64,000 nucleotides of DNA, taken from Petrolisthes cinctipes (taxonomy: Eukaryota > Arthropoda > Malacostraca > Decapoda > Porcellanidae). Positions 19,526 through 31,501 of this stretch are shown here, one piece after another (the stretch's first letter is position 1; each line of letters starts with the position of its first letter). A program made the position numbers and the translations under genes. The stretch spans positions 2,730,001-2,794,000 of the forward strand of contig JAWQEG010000490.1 of the NCBI GenBank assembly GCA_033782935.1, written 5' to 3'. Under the pieces are notes generated by a model, which worked only from the letters and a program-made list of their open reading frames with translations, did not search any database and was not told where the DNA came from.

Positions 19526-19823
19526 ATGGTGTGGTGCAGTGTATTTGGTTGTACGGGAAAAGCACCTGAGGGTGGTTTTTTTTTTTTTTCGCTTCCCTAA
19601 AGACAAGAAATACAGACAACAGTGGTACAGCAGGTGCGGAAGAAGAGATAAGGTATCTAGTCACGGCTGAGTGTGTGAAAGACATTTCAGCAAAGAACAA
19701 TATGTTCGCGACCTTGAAAGTGAACTTTTAAGAAGGCCATCACCTCCGAATGCAAGACTCCTGAAGCCTGATGCCATCCCTGATCTTAATTTCCCAGGAA
19801 AACAAGATAAGTTCCCAGCTTGA
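19526..19823 (+). pseudogene. THAP-domain gene remnant
   Basis: Translation from the ATG gives MVWCSVFGCTGKAPEGG. After a 14-base T run that shifts the frame, it continues RFPKDKKYRQQWYSRCGRRDK, then CERHFSAKEQYVRDLE, then PNARLLKPDAIPDLNFPG. These are the THAP zinc finger elements in order: C-x4-C, the W, C-x2-H as CERHF, and the final hydrophobic DAIPxLNF box. THAP domains bind DNA and occur in P-element-type transposases and host regulators. A TGA at 19668-19670 and the T-run frameshift break it. A host THAP gene exon with assembly error is possible but less likely. Confidence 0.75.
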
Positions 19824-21574
19824 TTGTGATATTATAGGGTACCATAGGACCCACACCTACTGAAATCTTTGACGGTATAAATTTATTAACTTATCGCTTC
19901 AATATCCCCTAAAACATCACGTACATGTTCATACTATTGGTATAGATTGGAAAAATAATGTGCAACAGAATATAATTAGCTATAAACGGAAAAAAAACTA
20001 ACTAAATAAGGCGCTAATGAGCTTTTCCTTGTGTAATGAATATAATACCCAATCCAACCCAAACAAGATCTTGATATCACATTATGCACTATATATTGTG
20101 ATCCTTTACTCCATCTTGTGCATAAAACACTTGCAATTAGCCAGTTCTACACAGAAATAACTAAAAATAAGAAAATAACTCACGGGATCGCCTGCTGCAT
20201 GTACTGGCAAATTATAGCCCAATAAAATGTCGCACAACAATCCCGAATGTAGGCCTACTCTGCAATTATCGTGAACTTTATATACTGTGTTATATCCTAT
20301 TTCAATAATTAGAATATTGCCATAGCTTATCAAGCACAGTATTATGAAAGTGTATAAAGCATAAGCAAATAAAACGGAGGGGCTGCTCAGCTTTTGTTAT
20401 ACTTGTGAATATAGCCCAATAAATAAAAAGTCGCCAGAACTAGAACTACAATAATATACAACGCACAATATTGATATGATGTGAATATATTGCAGATGCT
20501 TCAGAAACTCCTGCTGCACGACAACAGAGACTTCAACAAAGAAATAACAGAAAAACAATAGAACATATTTTAGACGGTACATATATACTGTCTGTGATGT
20601 AAATAAAATATAAGAATTGTTGACTTTCTTTTGTAACCAACAAATTCTATCAGGTTGCAGTGTAGTCTAATACTGTGTTCATTTTTTATTTAAATCATGT
20701 CTATATTACATGTATACCGGTATGTTGTGGGGTAGAATATAAGAAAGGGAAGGGGGGTTGGAAAACTCCCGCCCAACACCACAGCCAAGATTCCCGCCAT
20801 ACAGCCACCTCACCCCACTCTTATCACTTCAGCTTTCCTGTTCTGCCCAGGTGACGACACAGAGCGTAGGGAGGGGAGGAGCCTATCTCGTATGGGCTGG
20901 GAAAGTGCGCGTGAAATCACTGTATGAGTATAATTATACACTGTGGCTACACCTGTCTTAAGGCTGCCTTCAGTCTGTCCTCGGTACTCACCCCGTCAGC
21001 GTCTACAAGTGTTCTCCGGTACAGTATATTACTTCATTACTTAGTAAGCATAATGATAGGATCTTACTCATAATTCCCGTGGATCTATAATCGTAACATA
21101 TAGGTAATCGTGTTCACCGTCAATTAACCTTAGATTTGTAGTGTCTCAGAAATGTTCAAGCTGTGTTTCGAAACTGACGCTTATGGATTGTTTGGAGGTT
21201 TTCTCATACACAAGGTAATATTATCACGGGAAAGTTTCCTCATTCCCGAGACCACTGTTGACCACCAGACTGACATCAAACATTCTTGTAGTAAAAATAT
21301 TGTACATTATGATTAAGTATCGGTAATCAGGAGTGGATAGTTTTGAAATCATACCAAAGTTATGGATCACTCGTGTTGCTTTGGTAAAGTTGGTACACAT
21401 TGGATGATATCAATGTTTTTATTTTTTCAATGTCCTGGCTGGAATTAAGGCTTCGTGAAGACCGTTAAAGTTTGTTTAATATTGGTTTTGTTGTAGAACT
21501 TATGCAGTGTGTTTTAGAATATCAAAATGTGACATGAATGTAACATCACAATTCGGATAAATCCTTTCTTATTT
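19824..21574. other. no gene recognised
   Basis: Moderately AT-rich with scattered short frames and no motifs. A GC-richer patch at about 20750-20900 has no coding signature. Confidence 0.5.
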
Positions 21575-22430
21575 TGGAAAGAGGTAAGGAAAAAAGGAGA
21601 AGAGAAGCCTGGCAGCGTGAAAATGGAGTTACTGTGAATGGAAGAGAGGGTGTGAAAGAGGTGTGGAAAACGCATTTTGATCAGTTGACGAGTGAAGGGA
21701 CAGGAGGGGAGGCGGTAGTGAAATGCCTGGGGATAGATGCAGGTGGTAGGAGACAGGTGTGCAGGAAGAACTATGGAAGAAAATGGTCAGGGAAGCAATA
21801 GGAAGGTTGAAGATGGGAAAGGCCCCGTGGATGGATGGGATAACTGCAGAAATGTTGAAGTGTGGGTTGTAGGTGGTAGTGGTGGAGTGGATGTTGCTTA
21901 TATACACATTGGCTTGGAGGCAGGGAGAGGTGCCAGAGGATTGGAGGAAAGCCATAATTGTGCCTCTATATAACGGGAAGGGGAGTATGAATGAGTTTGG
22001 TAGCTATAGAGGAATAAGACCTCTTAGTGTGCAGGGGAAGGTGTATGGGAAAGTTCTTACTGAGAGACTGATTGAAGTAACAGGGAATAAAGTTAGTGAG
22101 GATCATGGGGGGTTCAAAAAGAGGAGAGGATGTGTGGACCAGATGTTTGCAATAAAATTAACAGTAGAGAAATATATTGGAAAGTGTAGGAAGCTGAATG
22201 CTGCCTTCATGGACCTGGAGATGGCTTATGATAGGGTTGATAGGAGAGCTATGACAGATATGTTTAGGATTTACGGTATTGGTGGACGCTTGCCGGAAAA
22301 CATTGAGGCCCATTATAGAGACAAAAGCATGTGTGCAGGTAGAGGGTGATCTGAGTGAAAGTTTTGATATTAGTGTAGGGTTGAGGCAAGGGTGTGTTAT
22401 GTCACCGTGGCTGTTCAATGTAGGAATTAC
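21575..22430 (+). pseudogene. LINE reverse transcriptase fragment (RTE/jockey-like)
   Basis: Decayed but readable RT. It starts with NGVTVNGREGVKEVWKTHFDQL, then PEDWRKAIIVPLYNGKGS, FGSYRGIRPLSVQGKVYGKVL, GGFKKRRGCVDQMFAIK, AFMDLEMAYDRVDRRAM (motif A) and VGLRQGCVMSPWLFNV (motif B). Several frameshifts are present. The sequence stops before the catalytic ADD motif. A related minus-strand fragment is at 27715-29080. Confidence 0.8.
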
Positions 22431-22638
22431 CTATATACTACATAAATGTCACTTGCCATGGAGATCTTCCAGCACATTGCTACTAACATGTGCTACAAGA
22501 TCTCGGGCGGGTTTACCCAAAAAATATTTCAGATAGTTATTTGAGGATTTGAGGCATCGTACATTGGAAGACTCGTGTTAAAATTATTTGATACTTTTCC
22601 ACACCTACAGTAAAATGTGAATGATGTTCATGTATGTA
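22431..22638. other. no feature recognised
   Basis: Short spacer between the LINE fragment and two adjoining MITEs. Confidence 0.4.
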
Positions 22639-22831
22639 CACCCACAAACAAATAACCACCGACACTTCCCTTCCATCGTGCAAATAAATCAGTATCATAT
22701 CAAAACATAATCATACAACACAATACGTCAACTTAACCCCCTCAATTATTATTATGAGGTGCTGCAAATTCATACACGTGTTGTTCTTTACTACCAAGAT
22801 ATTTACTACGATGGATATTTGATTGTGGCTG
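22639..22831. mobile_element. TA-flanked MITE, copy 1
   Basis: 193 bp between TA dinucleotides (22637-22638, 22832-22833). The right end reads (inverted) cagccacaatcaaatatcc; the left end is the same with two changes and continues into the gacactt-tccttccatcgt block. A second copy in opposite orientation is at 26487-26690. Confidence 0.75.
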
Positions 22832-22833
22832 TA

Positions 22834-23022
22834 CACCCACGAACAAAAGTTTGTCAAGTCCCTCTAGCAGTCTGACGTTTGTCACTATATCTCATAGAGG
22901 GAGCATTAATCCACCTGACTAAGGGAGGAGAAGGTGGGAAGATAACAAGCCTGGGAAGGGTGAGGTTATGATTGGAAACATATACATGATAGACACTGTC
23001 GGAGAACTTTTGCTCGTGTGTG
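22834..23022. mobile_element. second, different TA-flanked MITE abutting the first
   Basis: 189 bp with inverted ends cacccacgaacaaaagtt (left) and cacacacgagcaaaagtt (right, reverse complement). TA is at 22832-22833 (shared with the neighbouring MITE) and 23023-23024. Confidence 0.6.
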
Positions 23023-23159
23023 TACGTGATTAAGTCTTACTATAGGTATAGGTGTTTTTGAACTTAATAGTGGCAGAGTGCAAATTACCCACTCATTCTA
23101 ATATTAACATTGTGTAAGCTAGTACATAGGAGTTCAGTTTGTGGCATAGTTGTCTTGTA

Positions 23160-24069
23160 CACTCTCCCAAAAAAGTATCGGCATTAAAACGAATGAACGA
23201 AAACGACAATAAACGTAGCATTATGGTACATTGCTTTGAAACCTTATAGATAGTGGTATTCCTGCCGATCAGTTGCCAATTATGCATATTCGTATTGCTT
23301 CATGAGTCAGAGAAACTATAGTGGATGCAAATTGAAACATATTCGCATTTCTTCACCTATTAGAGAAATTTCAAATATTATCGTAAGATTTGCCCCTTTC
23401 TAATGCTGAAAACTCAGCTAATCCACACCGCAGTTTTTATTTATTTTATATTTACTTTTTTTTATATACTGTACCTCTACCTCAGGACAGGAGGCCGTCA
23501 GTCGTGGCCTGAGACTGAGGCCCCGAGATTATCGAGTGAAGCTTTGAGGTGTTGGTTGCTTCACATGTTTGTTTATACACGTCACTTTCTGGAGAGGGCA
23601 ATGTCTGTTTGTGTTACTTTACAAAACCTTATTTAGAAGTATGAGAAAGAAAAGCATAAGCCTACTTGATCCTACCCTATGTTATAACTACATTATATTT
23701 AAGACAAAATACTACAGTAACAGCGAATCTACTCAAAGATTCATTTTTTGGTTAAAATTCGATTTGGTAACTTTATTTTCTTGGTTATCATTCTCATTAT
23801 ATTCAATAATTCAGTAAATTCCCCCTCCCCAAAAACCATCAATCATTAAAATCACAAAACGTATATCTGTAAAAATGAAGTCACAACTCTTACTCCACGA
23901 CTTGCCTCATGCATGAATCATGTATGCTAAAAGATTTCACGTTAGTACAGAAATGAGAGTCAACTCATTGCCAGCAGGAATACCAGCCCCACAGTACGGT
24001 CATACATGTAGCTTCGATCTTTTCTCAGCAGGATCTAGCCAGCAATGCCGATACTTTTTTGGGAGAGTG
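23160..24069. mobile_element. mariner-like element with near-perfect long inverted ends
   Basis: The 29 bases at 23157-23185 are an exact reverse complement of 24044-24072 (beginning gtacactctcccaaaaaagt). TA lies at 23158-23159 and 24070-24071, so the element proper is 910 bp. No transposase motifs are seen in any frame, so it is a non-autonomous or internally deleted derivative. Confidence 0.8.
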
Positions 24070-24072
24070 TAC

Positions 24073-25090
24073 TTACTTTAAAGCCATTAGCAAAGTTTAT
24101 AGCACAGGTAGAAGTTTAATAATTTATTAATTTGATGCCTTAAGCCAATGCCCTGACAATGTGTTTAATACGACAGCTCATCATTGACGAACCCTGCATT
24201 GTGAGTGGTCGTGGTCGTGGTGTGAACTGACTGCATGGTTATCCATCCATGATATTGCTGCAGCTATCTAGAACATTGAGGTTACAACTCAATACTTGGT
24301 GCCGGTATGTATATTATTTGCAAAATTTGGTTATTCCATTACATACAGCAACAGATATTGGTCCTTGCAAGACTGGTTATACTTATAGAGAGGTAATATA
24401 GTAAAAAAAAATATATGTTCAGCTCCATTGATTGAATGATTTAGTTCTCTATTACAGATTCCCTTGCTTAAGATTGTATAAATTTTGGGTATAAGATTGC
24501 TTATACAAAACTTAGGAGTTAATCACGTATAATTATGACAAGTATAGAATAATAATGTAGTGGTGTTTTGGCTTGATGTGCTTTAATTAAAAACATTTTG
24601 GCAATATAAATTTAAAACTAGGTTTGTAGAGCACTGACATTACGTCGCTTGACTCGGTTCTGTACCAAGAGTAAAGGCGAACTCTCAGAGCACAATTTAA
24701 TGTTTTTCAGTTAGTTATTATAGCATTGACAAGTGTTATTTTTCACCCTATACAGACCTTCCCTTGTCATATGGCGGTCTTGATGAGAGTGAGCTTAAAG
24801 TTCCCGAACTCTAGATATGCCCATGAATCAGCACGTCTACTCACCCTTGCTTAGTTATTATACTTAAACAGTTTATTTTCATTTCAGGTACGACTGACGT
24901 CCAGTTTACCCAGGAGGAATAATTCACCTAATCTCGTCAAGGGATTAAAGAGTAAATAAAATAGTACATAATAAACTAGTTTTATTCTTCCATACACTTT
25001 GAGTTCCCATCGCGATAAATATTAACCATTTTTCGAGATAGGTTCTGCATTACCCATATATTACTTAGAACATCTTCCCCCCCACTCAAT
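24073..25090. other. no gene recognised
   Basis: AT-rich; no open frame with family features; a few homopolymers only. Confidence 0.5.
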
Positions 25091-25424
25091 TTTTTTTTTT
25101 TTTTTTTTTTTTTTATATGTTCCGACACTGGACATAGGCTTAAACAAGCCCGTTACCGTGGCCCAGGTCAACTGCTGCTCATACACACACGTCACGACTT
25201 CCGAACTGGTACCCAGCCACAGAGGGAGGGAAGTGAGGGTTATTCCCAAATACTGCAGCTGTTATGGTACCAGCGAGGGTGTTTTACGACGTTCGGTGGC
25301 CTTATAGTTAGTGCCTCAAACTCAAATCGGAAGAGTAAATATTCTCAGGCCCTCACCTGAGAGGATCGATCTCCCGACCTCTAGGATATGAGTCCAGAAC
25401 ACTAACCACTCGGCCACCTCCCCT
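25091..25424 (-). mobile_element. tRNA-derived SINE
   Basis: Read on the minus strand from about 25424. The head is tRNA-like (gaggtggccgagtggttagt, a box A of the tRNA-Leu/Ser type, followed by a box B-like gtcgggagatcgatcc about 35 bases on). A tRNA-unrelated body follows, and the element ends in a run of about 24 A (plus-strand T at 25091-25114). A pol III transcript is expected. Flanking duplications were not resolved. Confidence 0.78.
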
Positions 25425-25734
25425 ATTACTGGCTTTGACTGAACACTTCAGTTTCTAGTAGGTTACAGTCGTGTTGCTTCATCAAGAACACCACCTGGAT
25501 CTAGATTCCATGATCATGCGACACGTCTATTGCCGCCAACTGTCTGTCCAACCTTTGTGAATCAGCAGACAATGTAGTAGCGTCCACTCTCAGGGCTGAA
25601 TGAAAAAAACGTATTAGTACGAATACATATTACCAGTTTAAGCATTATACTCAAACGTCAGTATAGCAAGAAAATTACAGTATGACCAGGTTTTACACAC
25701 ATTGAATTTTTAAGGATGAAGTCCGTTAAACTGG
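25425..25734. other. no feature recognised
   Basis: Spacer between the SINE and a dispersed repeat; no coding or structural signal. Confidence 0.4.
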
Positions 25735-25867
25735 ACCAACCTCCTATGACCATGTTGCTGTCTCCTCTGTAAGACTTAAATGCCAGGTCCGAATGTTGTT
25801 GGAGAGCCACTACACCATGCTGATGCCTTGTCCAAATTCCCGTACAGAAATCTCATCTGAAATGGAC
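25735..25867. repeat. dispersed repeat, copy 1 (partner at 30541)
   Basis: Shares ordered blocks with 30541-30708: accaacct-ct, ccatgttgc, ggagagc, ctgatgccttgtccaa and tctcatctgaaa, with diverged spacers. The family is not recognised. Confidence 0.5.
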
Positions 25868-26311
25868 AGCACTATCTTAATTTTTCTTCTGCAATCTATA
25901 AATCCCATCACCGCATATTAAAGAGGCAGTATTCGTATAAAAATTTTTTATAACTGTAGCCAAACAATGAGGACCTGGAATATTTATATAAACTCATTTT
26001 CATGTCAAATTTAACACTCAATATGTAAGAACAATTACAAGTATATAAAACCTTGTTATATTTCATATTGAAAGCTTCTTGATTAAGTACTATGGTGCAC
26101 TAAAGTGAATGTTACATGAACTATAAAATTCTTGACTCTATAATCATTTAGAATTGACAATACTGACTGACTAACTTATGAAATTATGAGCCATTGGACT
26201 GATAAACAATTTTCATTTTTTACGTGTATTGAGATGCGAGGCCCAAAGCTATCTATGAAAAAAAGTTAACATATGCATTAAGTATTTACATTCTAAAATT
26301 TAAAAATAAGT

Positions 26312-26380
26312 CCCCACACCAGGTAATCGAACCGAAAACCAGCAACCTTCAGACAACAGACCTACCGACTAGACTATACA
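26312..26380 (-). repeat. tRNA-like sequence (SINE head or tRNA pseudogene)
   Basis: On the minus strand, tagtctagtcggtaggtctg resembles box A and ggttcgattacc matches box B, at tRNA spacing. The outer arms do not pair into an acceptor stem, so it is not called a functional tRNA. Confidence 0.5.
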
Positions 26381-26486
26381 GCACTGATTTGGGTCAGAAC
26401 TATTTTAATCCGTTTGTCTGGCCTTCGATGGGGGAGAGGGGGGGTTACTCTTTACCGAGCTGTTCCCTACTTAATAAGTTAGAGAA

Positions 26487-26690
26487 CAGCCACAATCAAA
26501 TATCCGACACTTTCCTTCCATCGTAGTAAATATCTTGGTAATAAGAAACAACACGTGTATGATTTTCCAGCACCTCATAATAATTGAGGGGGTTGAGTTG
26601 ACGTAAAATGTTGTATGATGAAATTTTGATATGATACCGATTTATTTGCACGATGGAAGGAAAGTGTCGGTGGTTATTTGATTGTGGCTG
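26487..26690. mobile_element. TA-flanked MITE, copy 2 (inverted to 22639-22831)
   Basis: 204 bp. The ends are inverted: left cagccacaatcaaatatccg, right the same family with an added accacc, each followed by acactttccttccatcgt. TA follows the right end (26691-26692); the left flank reads AA, a likely decayed TA. Confidence 0.78.
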
Positions 26691-26692
26691 TA

Positions 26693-27714
26693 CCTATGGA
26701 TGCAAAATTTGGAACTGATAACTATTACTGTAGACACTATAACGTTTATGGCTGTTTGACAGATGAATGTGATCTTTTGGACAACATAGATTATTAATAT
26801 CCTTGTGCCATTCAGTTTGTAGTAATATCACTAATATCACCGCCACAACTGATCGTCAATAAATCCAGTTACTAGTCATAATCCATACCATATTTAATTG
26901 AACTATACAAACGAGTTGAAGGAAAGGGGGAATTTAAACGAAAGAATTTAATACAGAAATGGGTAAGTAGTCTGGCTTACTCTACTTCCCACTAACTCCT
27001 CTCTTAAGGACCCTGTGATCGTGTAAGAAAATTGGAGGCTTCTGATTCCACCTGACCATACCACGAATTAAACAAGCCTTGTAAGCCTTCTCCACAAAGA
27101 TACTAAATTAACATCTGTCTAGATAAGGCTAGTATCCCCCCCCCCATAAAAAAAATATACAAAGAATCCATCAGAAAACGTAAAGTGATTAGCATGGCAG
27201 AATATTTGCTCTAAGATATGATTAGTATACAAAGGGAGAGGTCGTCATATCTCATGTTGAAAGGTTATGCTCATCTCAATGGCCCTGTCTGCAACTGATT
27301 TTTTTATATATGCATTTCTTACCACATGTTTTATATTAAAACTTTAATAGGTTTTAATATTTTTCCCTACTCAGTACATGAAAAACATGCATACAACTTT
27401 CTTAACGATTTCGAATTCTTTATGTACCATTCTACAAAAACCAAAATGAGACTTGTGGGCGAAGTGACTGTAAGCCTTTCTGGAGGGTTGGTTAGTAAAT
27501 GTATATATAATTTGCTAAAGTTCGTACCCCTCCAGACTTACCATTCAGACTCAACACCTGATTATCCCTGTTCTATGCTCGGTAGTCTCCAAACTAAAAC
27601 CGATAGAGCGTAAAATATTCCAAATACATTTCCTCCACTTCACTGTCCTGTGATTCCTCTATATAATATTCCTACAACAACATCCAGCAATTTAATGCAC
27701 CTTGCTTCCATCAC
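26693..27714. other. no gene recognised
   Basis: AT-rich. Apart from one arm of the hairpin-repeat family at 27003-27070 and a C-run near 27138, nothing is seen. The open frame at 27326-27613 lacks any motif. Confidence 0.45.
27003..27070 (+). repeat. single arm of the foldback repeat family
   Basis: cttaaggaccctgtgatcgtgt, then gaaaattggaggcttctgattcc, matches the inverted arms of the copy at 40239-40394. No partner arm follows, so this is a solo arm. Confidence 0.6.
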
Positions 27715-29080
27715 TATCTAAAGCTCCGATGCCTCGTTTTCACCCGGGAACTCCCCCCACAAGGGGGTGGCCACAGCAGAAGATTCTTCAGCTTTCCCTG
27801 TTCCAACACTCCCTCCTAAAGGTAAAGTCCTCCTCTGCCCCCCACTTTTCTCTCCCTCACATACTTTTCCACTGTTCTGCCGTCTAACCGGAGGTCTGCC
27901 TCTCACACCAGGTGCCACAACTTCACTTCCATACACCTTCACAAACTCCTCGCTTTGCATTCTCTCCAATTGTACAAACCACCTCAATGTATAGCCTACG
28001 CTTCACCCTCTAGACCACTCCACACTCAATACCAATAGCTTTCTCACTCATACATCTCATACACTCATTACTTTCTCCATCCAACCTGTTAAGTCCACAT
28101 GCTCTTTCCACGTCATTTCCACTGTACATATTCTAGAGTCTATAGACTGATGAGCCCTAATCCATGTCTACGTCTCCAACGCACATGTCAGTGTTGGCAG
28201 GATTATACCGTTTCGTAGTCCCATTTTCACTTCCATACTTCTACCTTTCATAATCATCCCCAGTATTCCTATGACCTGTCTATCCCTCCCTACTCTCCCT
28301 AATTTCTCCTTCCATACATCCATGTTTACACAGAACAGTACACAGGTACTTAAAACTCCTTCACTTCCTCCGTCCTCTCAACCCCCAGAGTTATCTCACA
28401 TTTATTCCTAGTTGGTATTCCCACTCTGTAGAAAATGTAGAGTGTGGCAAAGTCAATCACTCCAGTTTCTGCCCTCTCAAATATCACCTTAATTTTACCA
28501 ACATTCACCCTCAATTTCCTTCGTTTACATACAGACTAAAACTCATCCACCACCCTCTGTAACTCCCTTCCACTCTCAGCCATCAGAACAGTGTCATCCG
28601 CAAATAATCTTGCCACCGAGGACCAATTTACTCCATTCAATGTCAGCTTCGCCCCCAGGCCATTCACTTTGGCCTTCATCTCTTACACAACCATCCATAT
28701 ATAACTGAAGAGCCATGGTGACAGGGCAGACATGGCACACCCTTGTATCAGTAGTACATTAATATAAATTAAAAAATTCTCACTTAGATCACCCTCTACC
28801 GGCATAAATGCCGTTGCCTCTGAATAGAAGGCTTCCCATGCCTTTCAGCAAACACCCTCCAACACCGTAAATCCTCCAACACCTCTGTCATAGCTCTCCT
28901 ATCAACCCAATCGTATGCCTTTTCCAAGTCCATGAAGGCACCATACAACTTCCTACCCTTCCCAATATAATTCTCCACAGTTGGTTTTAATGCAAATATC
29001 TGGTCCACACAACCTCTACACTTTCTGAACCCTCCCTGCTCCTCACTAACTTTATTCTCTGTTACTTCAGTCTTTCAGTA
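27715..29080 (-). pseudogene. LINE fragment, same family as 21575-22430
   Basis: Minus-strand pieces in order: GCVDQIFALKPTVENYIGKG and AFMDLEKAYDWVDRRAM (29008-28850), a decayed motif B near 28750, LFADDTVLMAE (about 28570-28615), SGRELQRVVDEF and KLRVNVGK. The C-terminal domain, RWFVQLERMQSEEFVKVYGSEVV then RGRPPVRR, lies near 27987-27880. Many frameshifts. This copy supplies the catalytic ADD and 3' end missing from the plus-strand copy. Confidence 0.8.
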
Positions 29081-29625
29081 ACGACCGTCTCATACACCTT
29101 CCATCACAGTGAAAGTATCACTCATGATCTTGAATTATCCTAATCTGGACTAACCTAAACTTTGACAAAAAATCAAACTTTCCCTTTAATTAATAATAAC
29201 TGAAGTAAAAAAACAACTTATGTTCGTACTCACCAAGTGTTAAGCTCCAGCAGACACCCGTGAATCAGAAGCCAGTCCATGTATACCTTCCACCACTTCA
29301 ACAGGGTACGGTTGTACGAGGGCAGGACACCAGGGCCAGATGGACCATGAAAATATATATTTGTCTGTACAATGGTATAATGCCTACAAGATATTCTTGC
29401 CTCTATAGACTATGAACATAAATTTCGGTCTGTGAAACTATCTTCAATGCAATAGGTAAAAGATGATTACTATTAGGCCTACAGTTAAACAACCTTCTAC
29501 AAGGTTATACGAACATTGCTATAATAATAAACCAAGCTAGACAAAGACTGATTGAATGAGTGAATAAATAGTACAACATCAAAATAACTCCATGTCACTG
29601 TTAAACTTTGCAATAATTCAACCTT
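29081..29625. other. no feature recognised
   Basis: AT-rich spacer between two LINE fragments. Confidence 0.45.
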
Positions 29626-30486
29626 TCAAGTTCAAGTTGTGGGTCCCGCAGAGGGCCGCTCATGGGCAGCATAATATGCGGGGGTTGTGCGGGGGATTTA
29701 AGGATCCAGGGGAGGATTAGGATAAGGGTGGTTTGGGTCAAGGACTGCGGGTTGAGCATTAGGGAGGTAATGATTGGTGATCCTATTTCTAAACGTGTCA
29801 AGAGTGGGGCTATTAACTACGTGAGATGGGAGATGATTCCACTCTTGGATGCTGCGGGGAAAGAATGAGTGCCTAAATATATCAGTGCTTGTCTGGTATG
29901 TATGGTATTTTAAGTTGTGGCTGCCTCTAGTGGACTGTATACCTGTAGGGTGTAGATATGCGTTTTTGTATGTAAACTTGTTTGTGATTTTGTATATCAT
30001 CTGTTGTCTGTGTATCCGTCTTCGTGTTGTCAATGGGTCTAGTTTTGTGTCTTGTTTAAGCAAAGTGACTGATGTAGTATGTTAGTAATCACGTCTGGCC
30101 CATCTTGCAGTTTTATTTTGTATGGACTCTAATTTATTGATATTATTGTTAGTGTTTGGGCCCCAGACGGTGTCGCAGTAGTAAGTGTGGCCGAACGAAT
30201 GTATTATAAGCAATAATTTTGACGTCTGTTACACCTGCTGAGGTTCCTGCACAAGAACCCCAGGACCCTACTAGCTTTGGCCCTGATGCTACCTATGTGT
30301 GTGTTCCACCTCATGTCCGCTGAGATGTGGACGCCCAAGTATTTGTGGGAAGTGACTGTTGAGGGTGTTGTGTAGCTGGTATGTATATGGAATGGGATTA
30401 TGGGCTCTGGTAAAACGGGTGTGATGGCATTTGTTTGGTCTAAATATCATCTGCCACTTGGCTTCCCAGTCTTAAAGTGCAGTTAG
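29626..30486 (-). pseudogene. LINE copy B (5'-truncated, same family as copy A)
   Basis: Matches the 3' 860 bp of copy A: the TTGAAC tail at 29626-29640, then 3' UTR, then the RT C-terminal domain (LLKQDTKLDP, FRHSFFPRSIQEWNHLPSHVVNS). It ends abruptly at about 30486 (cttaaagtgcagttaggg), the same RT region where copy A has its one-base loss. Small deletions relative to copy A are scattered through it. Target-primed reverse transcription commonly leaves such 5' truncation. Confidence 0.85.
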
Positions 30487-31501
30487 GGGATTAACTATTT
30501 ATAAATATTACACAAAACTATATCTGTAAAATGCTGTAGTACCAACCTTCTAAGGCCATGTTGCAGTATCACTTCAACGACTTTAACAGGAACACAGGTC
30601 GGTGTGGTTTTGGAGAGCATTTTCCTGGGCAAACAGTCATCCTGATGCCTTGTCCAATCAAGTTCCACATCATCCATACGGGACTACAGGTCTCATCTGA
30701 AACGAACGATTTCTGAATATTTTTATATATTTACCAACACATCGTTTTCTTGAATTGTATTTTTATCTATCATTATTTGAGATTCATTACTAAGACAATA
30801 TTGATATACCCAATAAATGTTTCAGAGTATGTCACAATTTGGTCATAATACTGTCGAAAATATACTAACCAATTATTGCAGCAAGAATCAGGACAACCAC
30901 ATCCTCACACAATCAGCACAGCAAACCAACTGAAGGCAGGCAGTGAGAGGAAGCCCTGTAGACACCTCGGTTCGTACCATCACTCCTCACGTGACCAACA
31001 GCTGCCAAAAATTTATGTTATTAGGACACTTATATTTACATTTATCTATTTTTTCCTGTACAATCAAAGACAAAACTCGTGTCACTGTCTTGTCCAATAA
31101 TTTAATATGACTTGTGAAACATTATGAAAGCCCCACTATAGTAACGTTCAGCAGTAAGTTTTGTCCTCTACAATATATTTTCACTAGATTTCACGACACG
31201 AATTTTGTCTTTGATAGTACATTACGTGCACTTCGACAGCCTCAACACAAAATGCAATTTTTATTAAGCTATTGTTCCGTTTCTCCATAAGAACAGTTTC
31301 AACTAATCCAAACCCCTATTAAATTTTGCACTGAAAGCATATTGAAACTCTGTCTTGAACTTGAAAAGGGAACTTACAACTAACAATCACCGATCGATAT
31401 GTAAATAAATATGTTAGGCAGCTACGAGAAACTTTCAAAATGCTCACCAATCATGCAGCGAAGGGACACAGAGCAGCGAGCTCCACCCGGAGAGAATACA
31501 A
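30487..31501. other. no gene recognised
   Basis: Apart from the dispersed repeat at 30541-30708, only short frames are seen (for example 60 aa at 30495-30677 minus, which overlaps that repeat). Confidence 0.45.
30541..30708. repeat. dispersed repeat, copy 2
   Basis: Partner of 25735-25867 with the same ordered blocks. About 35 bp longer, through extra sequence between blocks. Confidence 0.5.

Noticed and set aside
26312..26380. Functional tRNA gene
   Set aside because: Box A and box B fit, but no acceptor or full cloverleaf pairing could be made; better as a SINE head or pseudogene.
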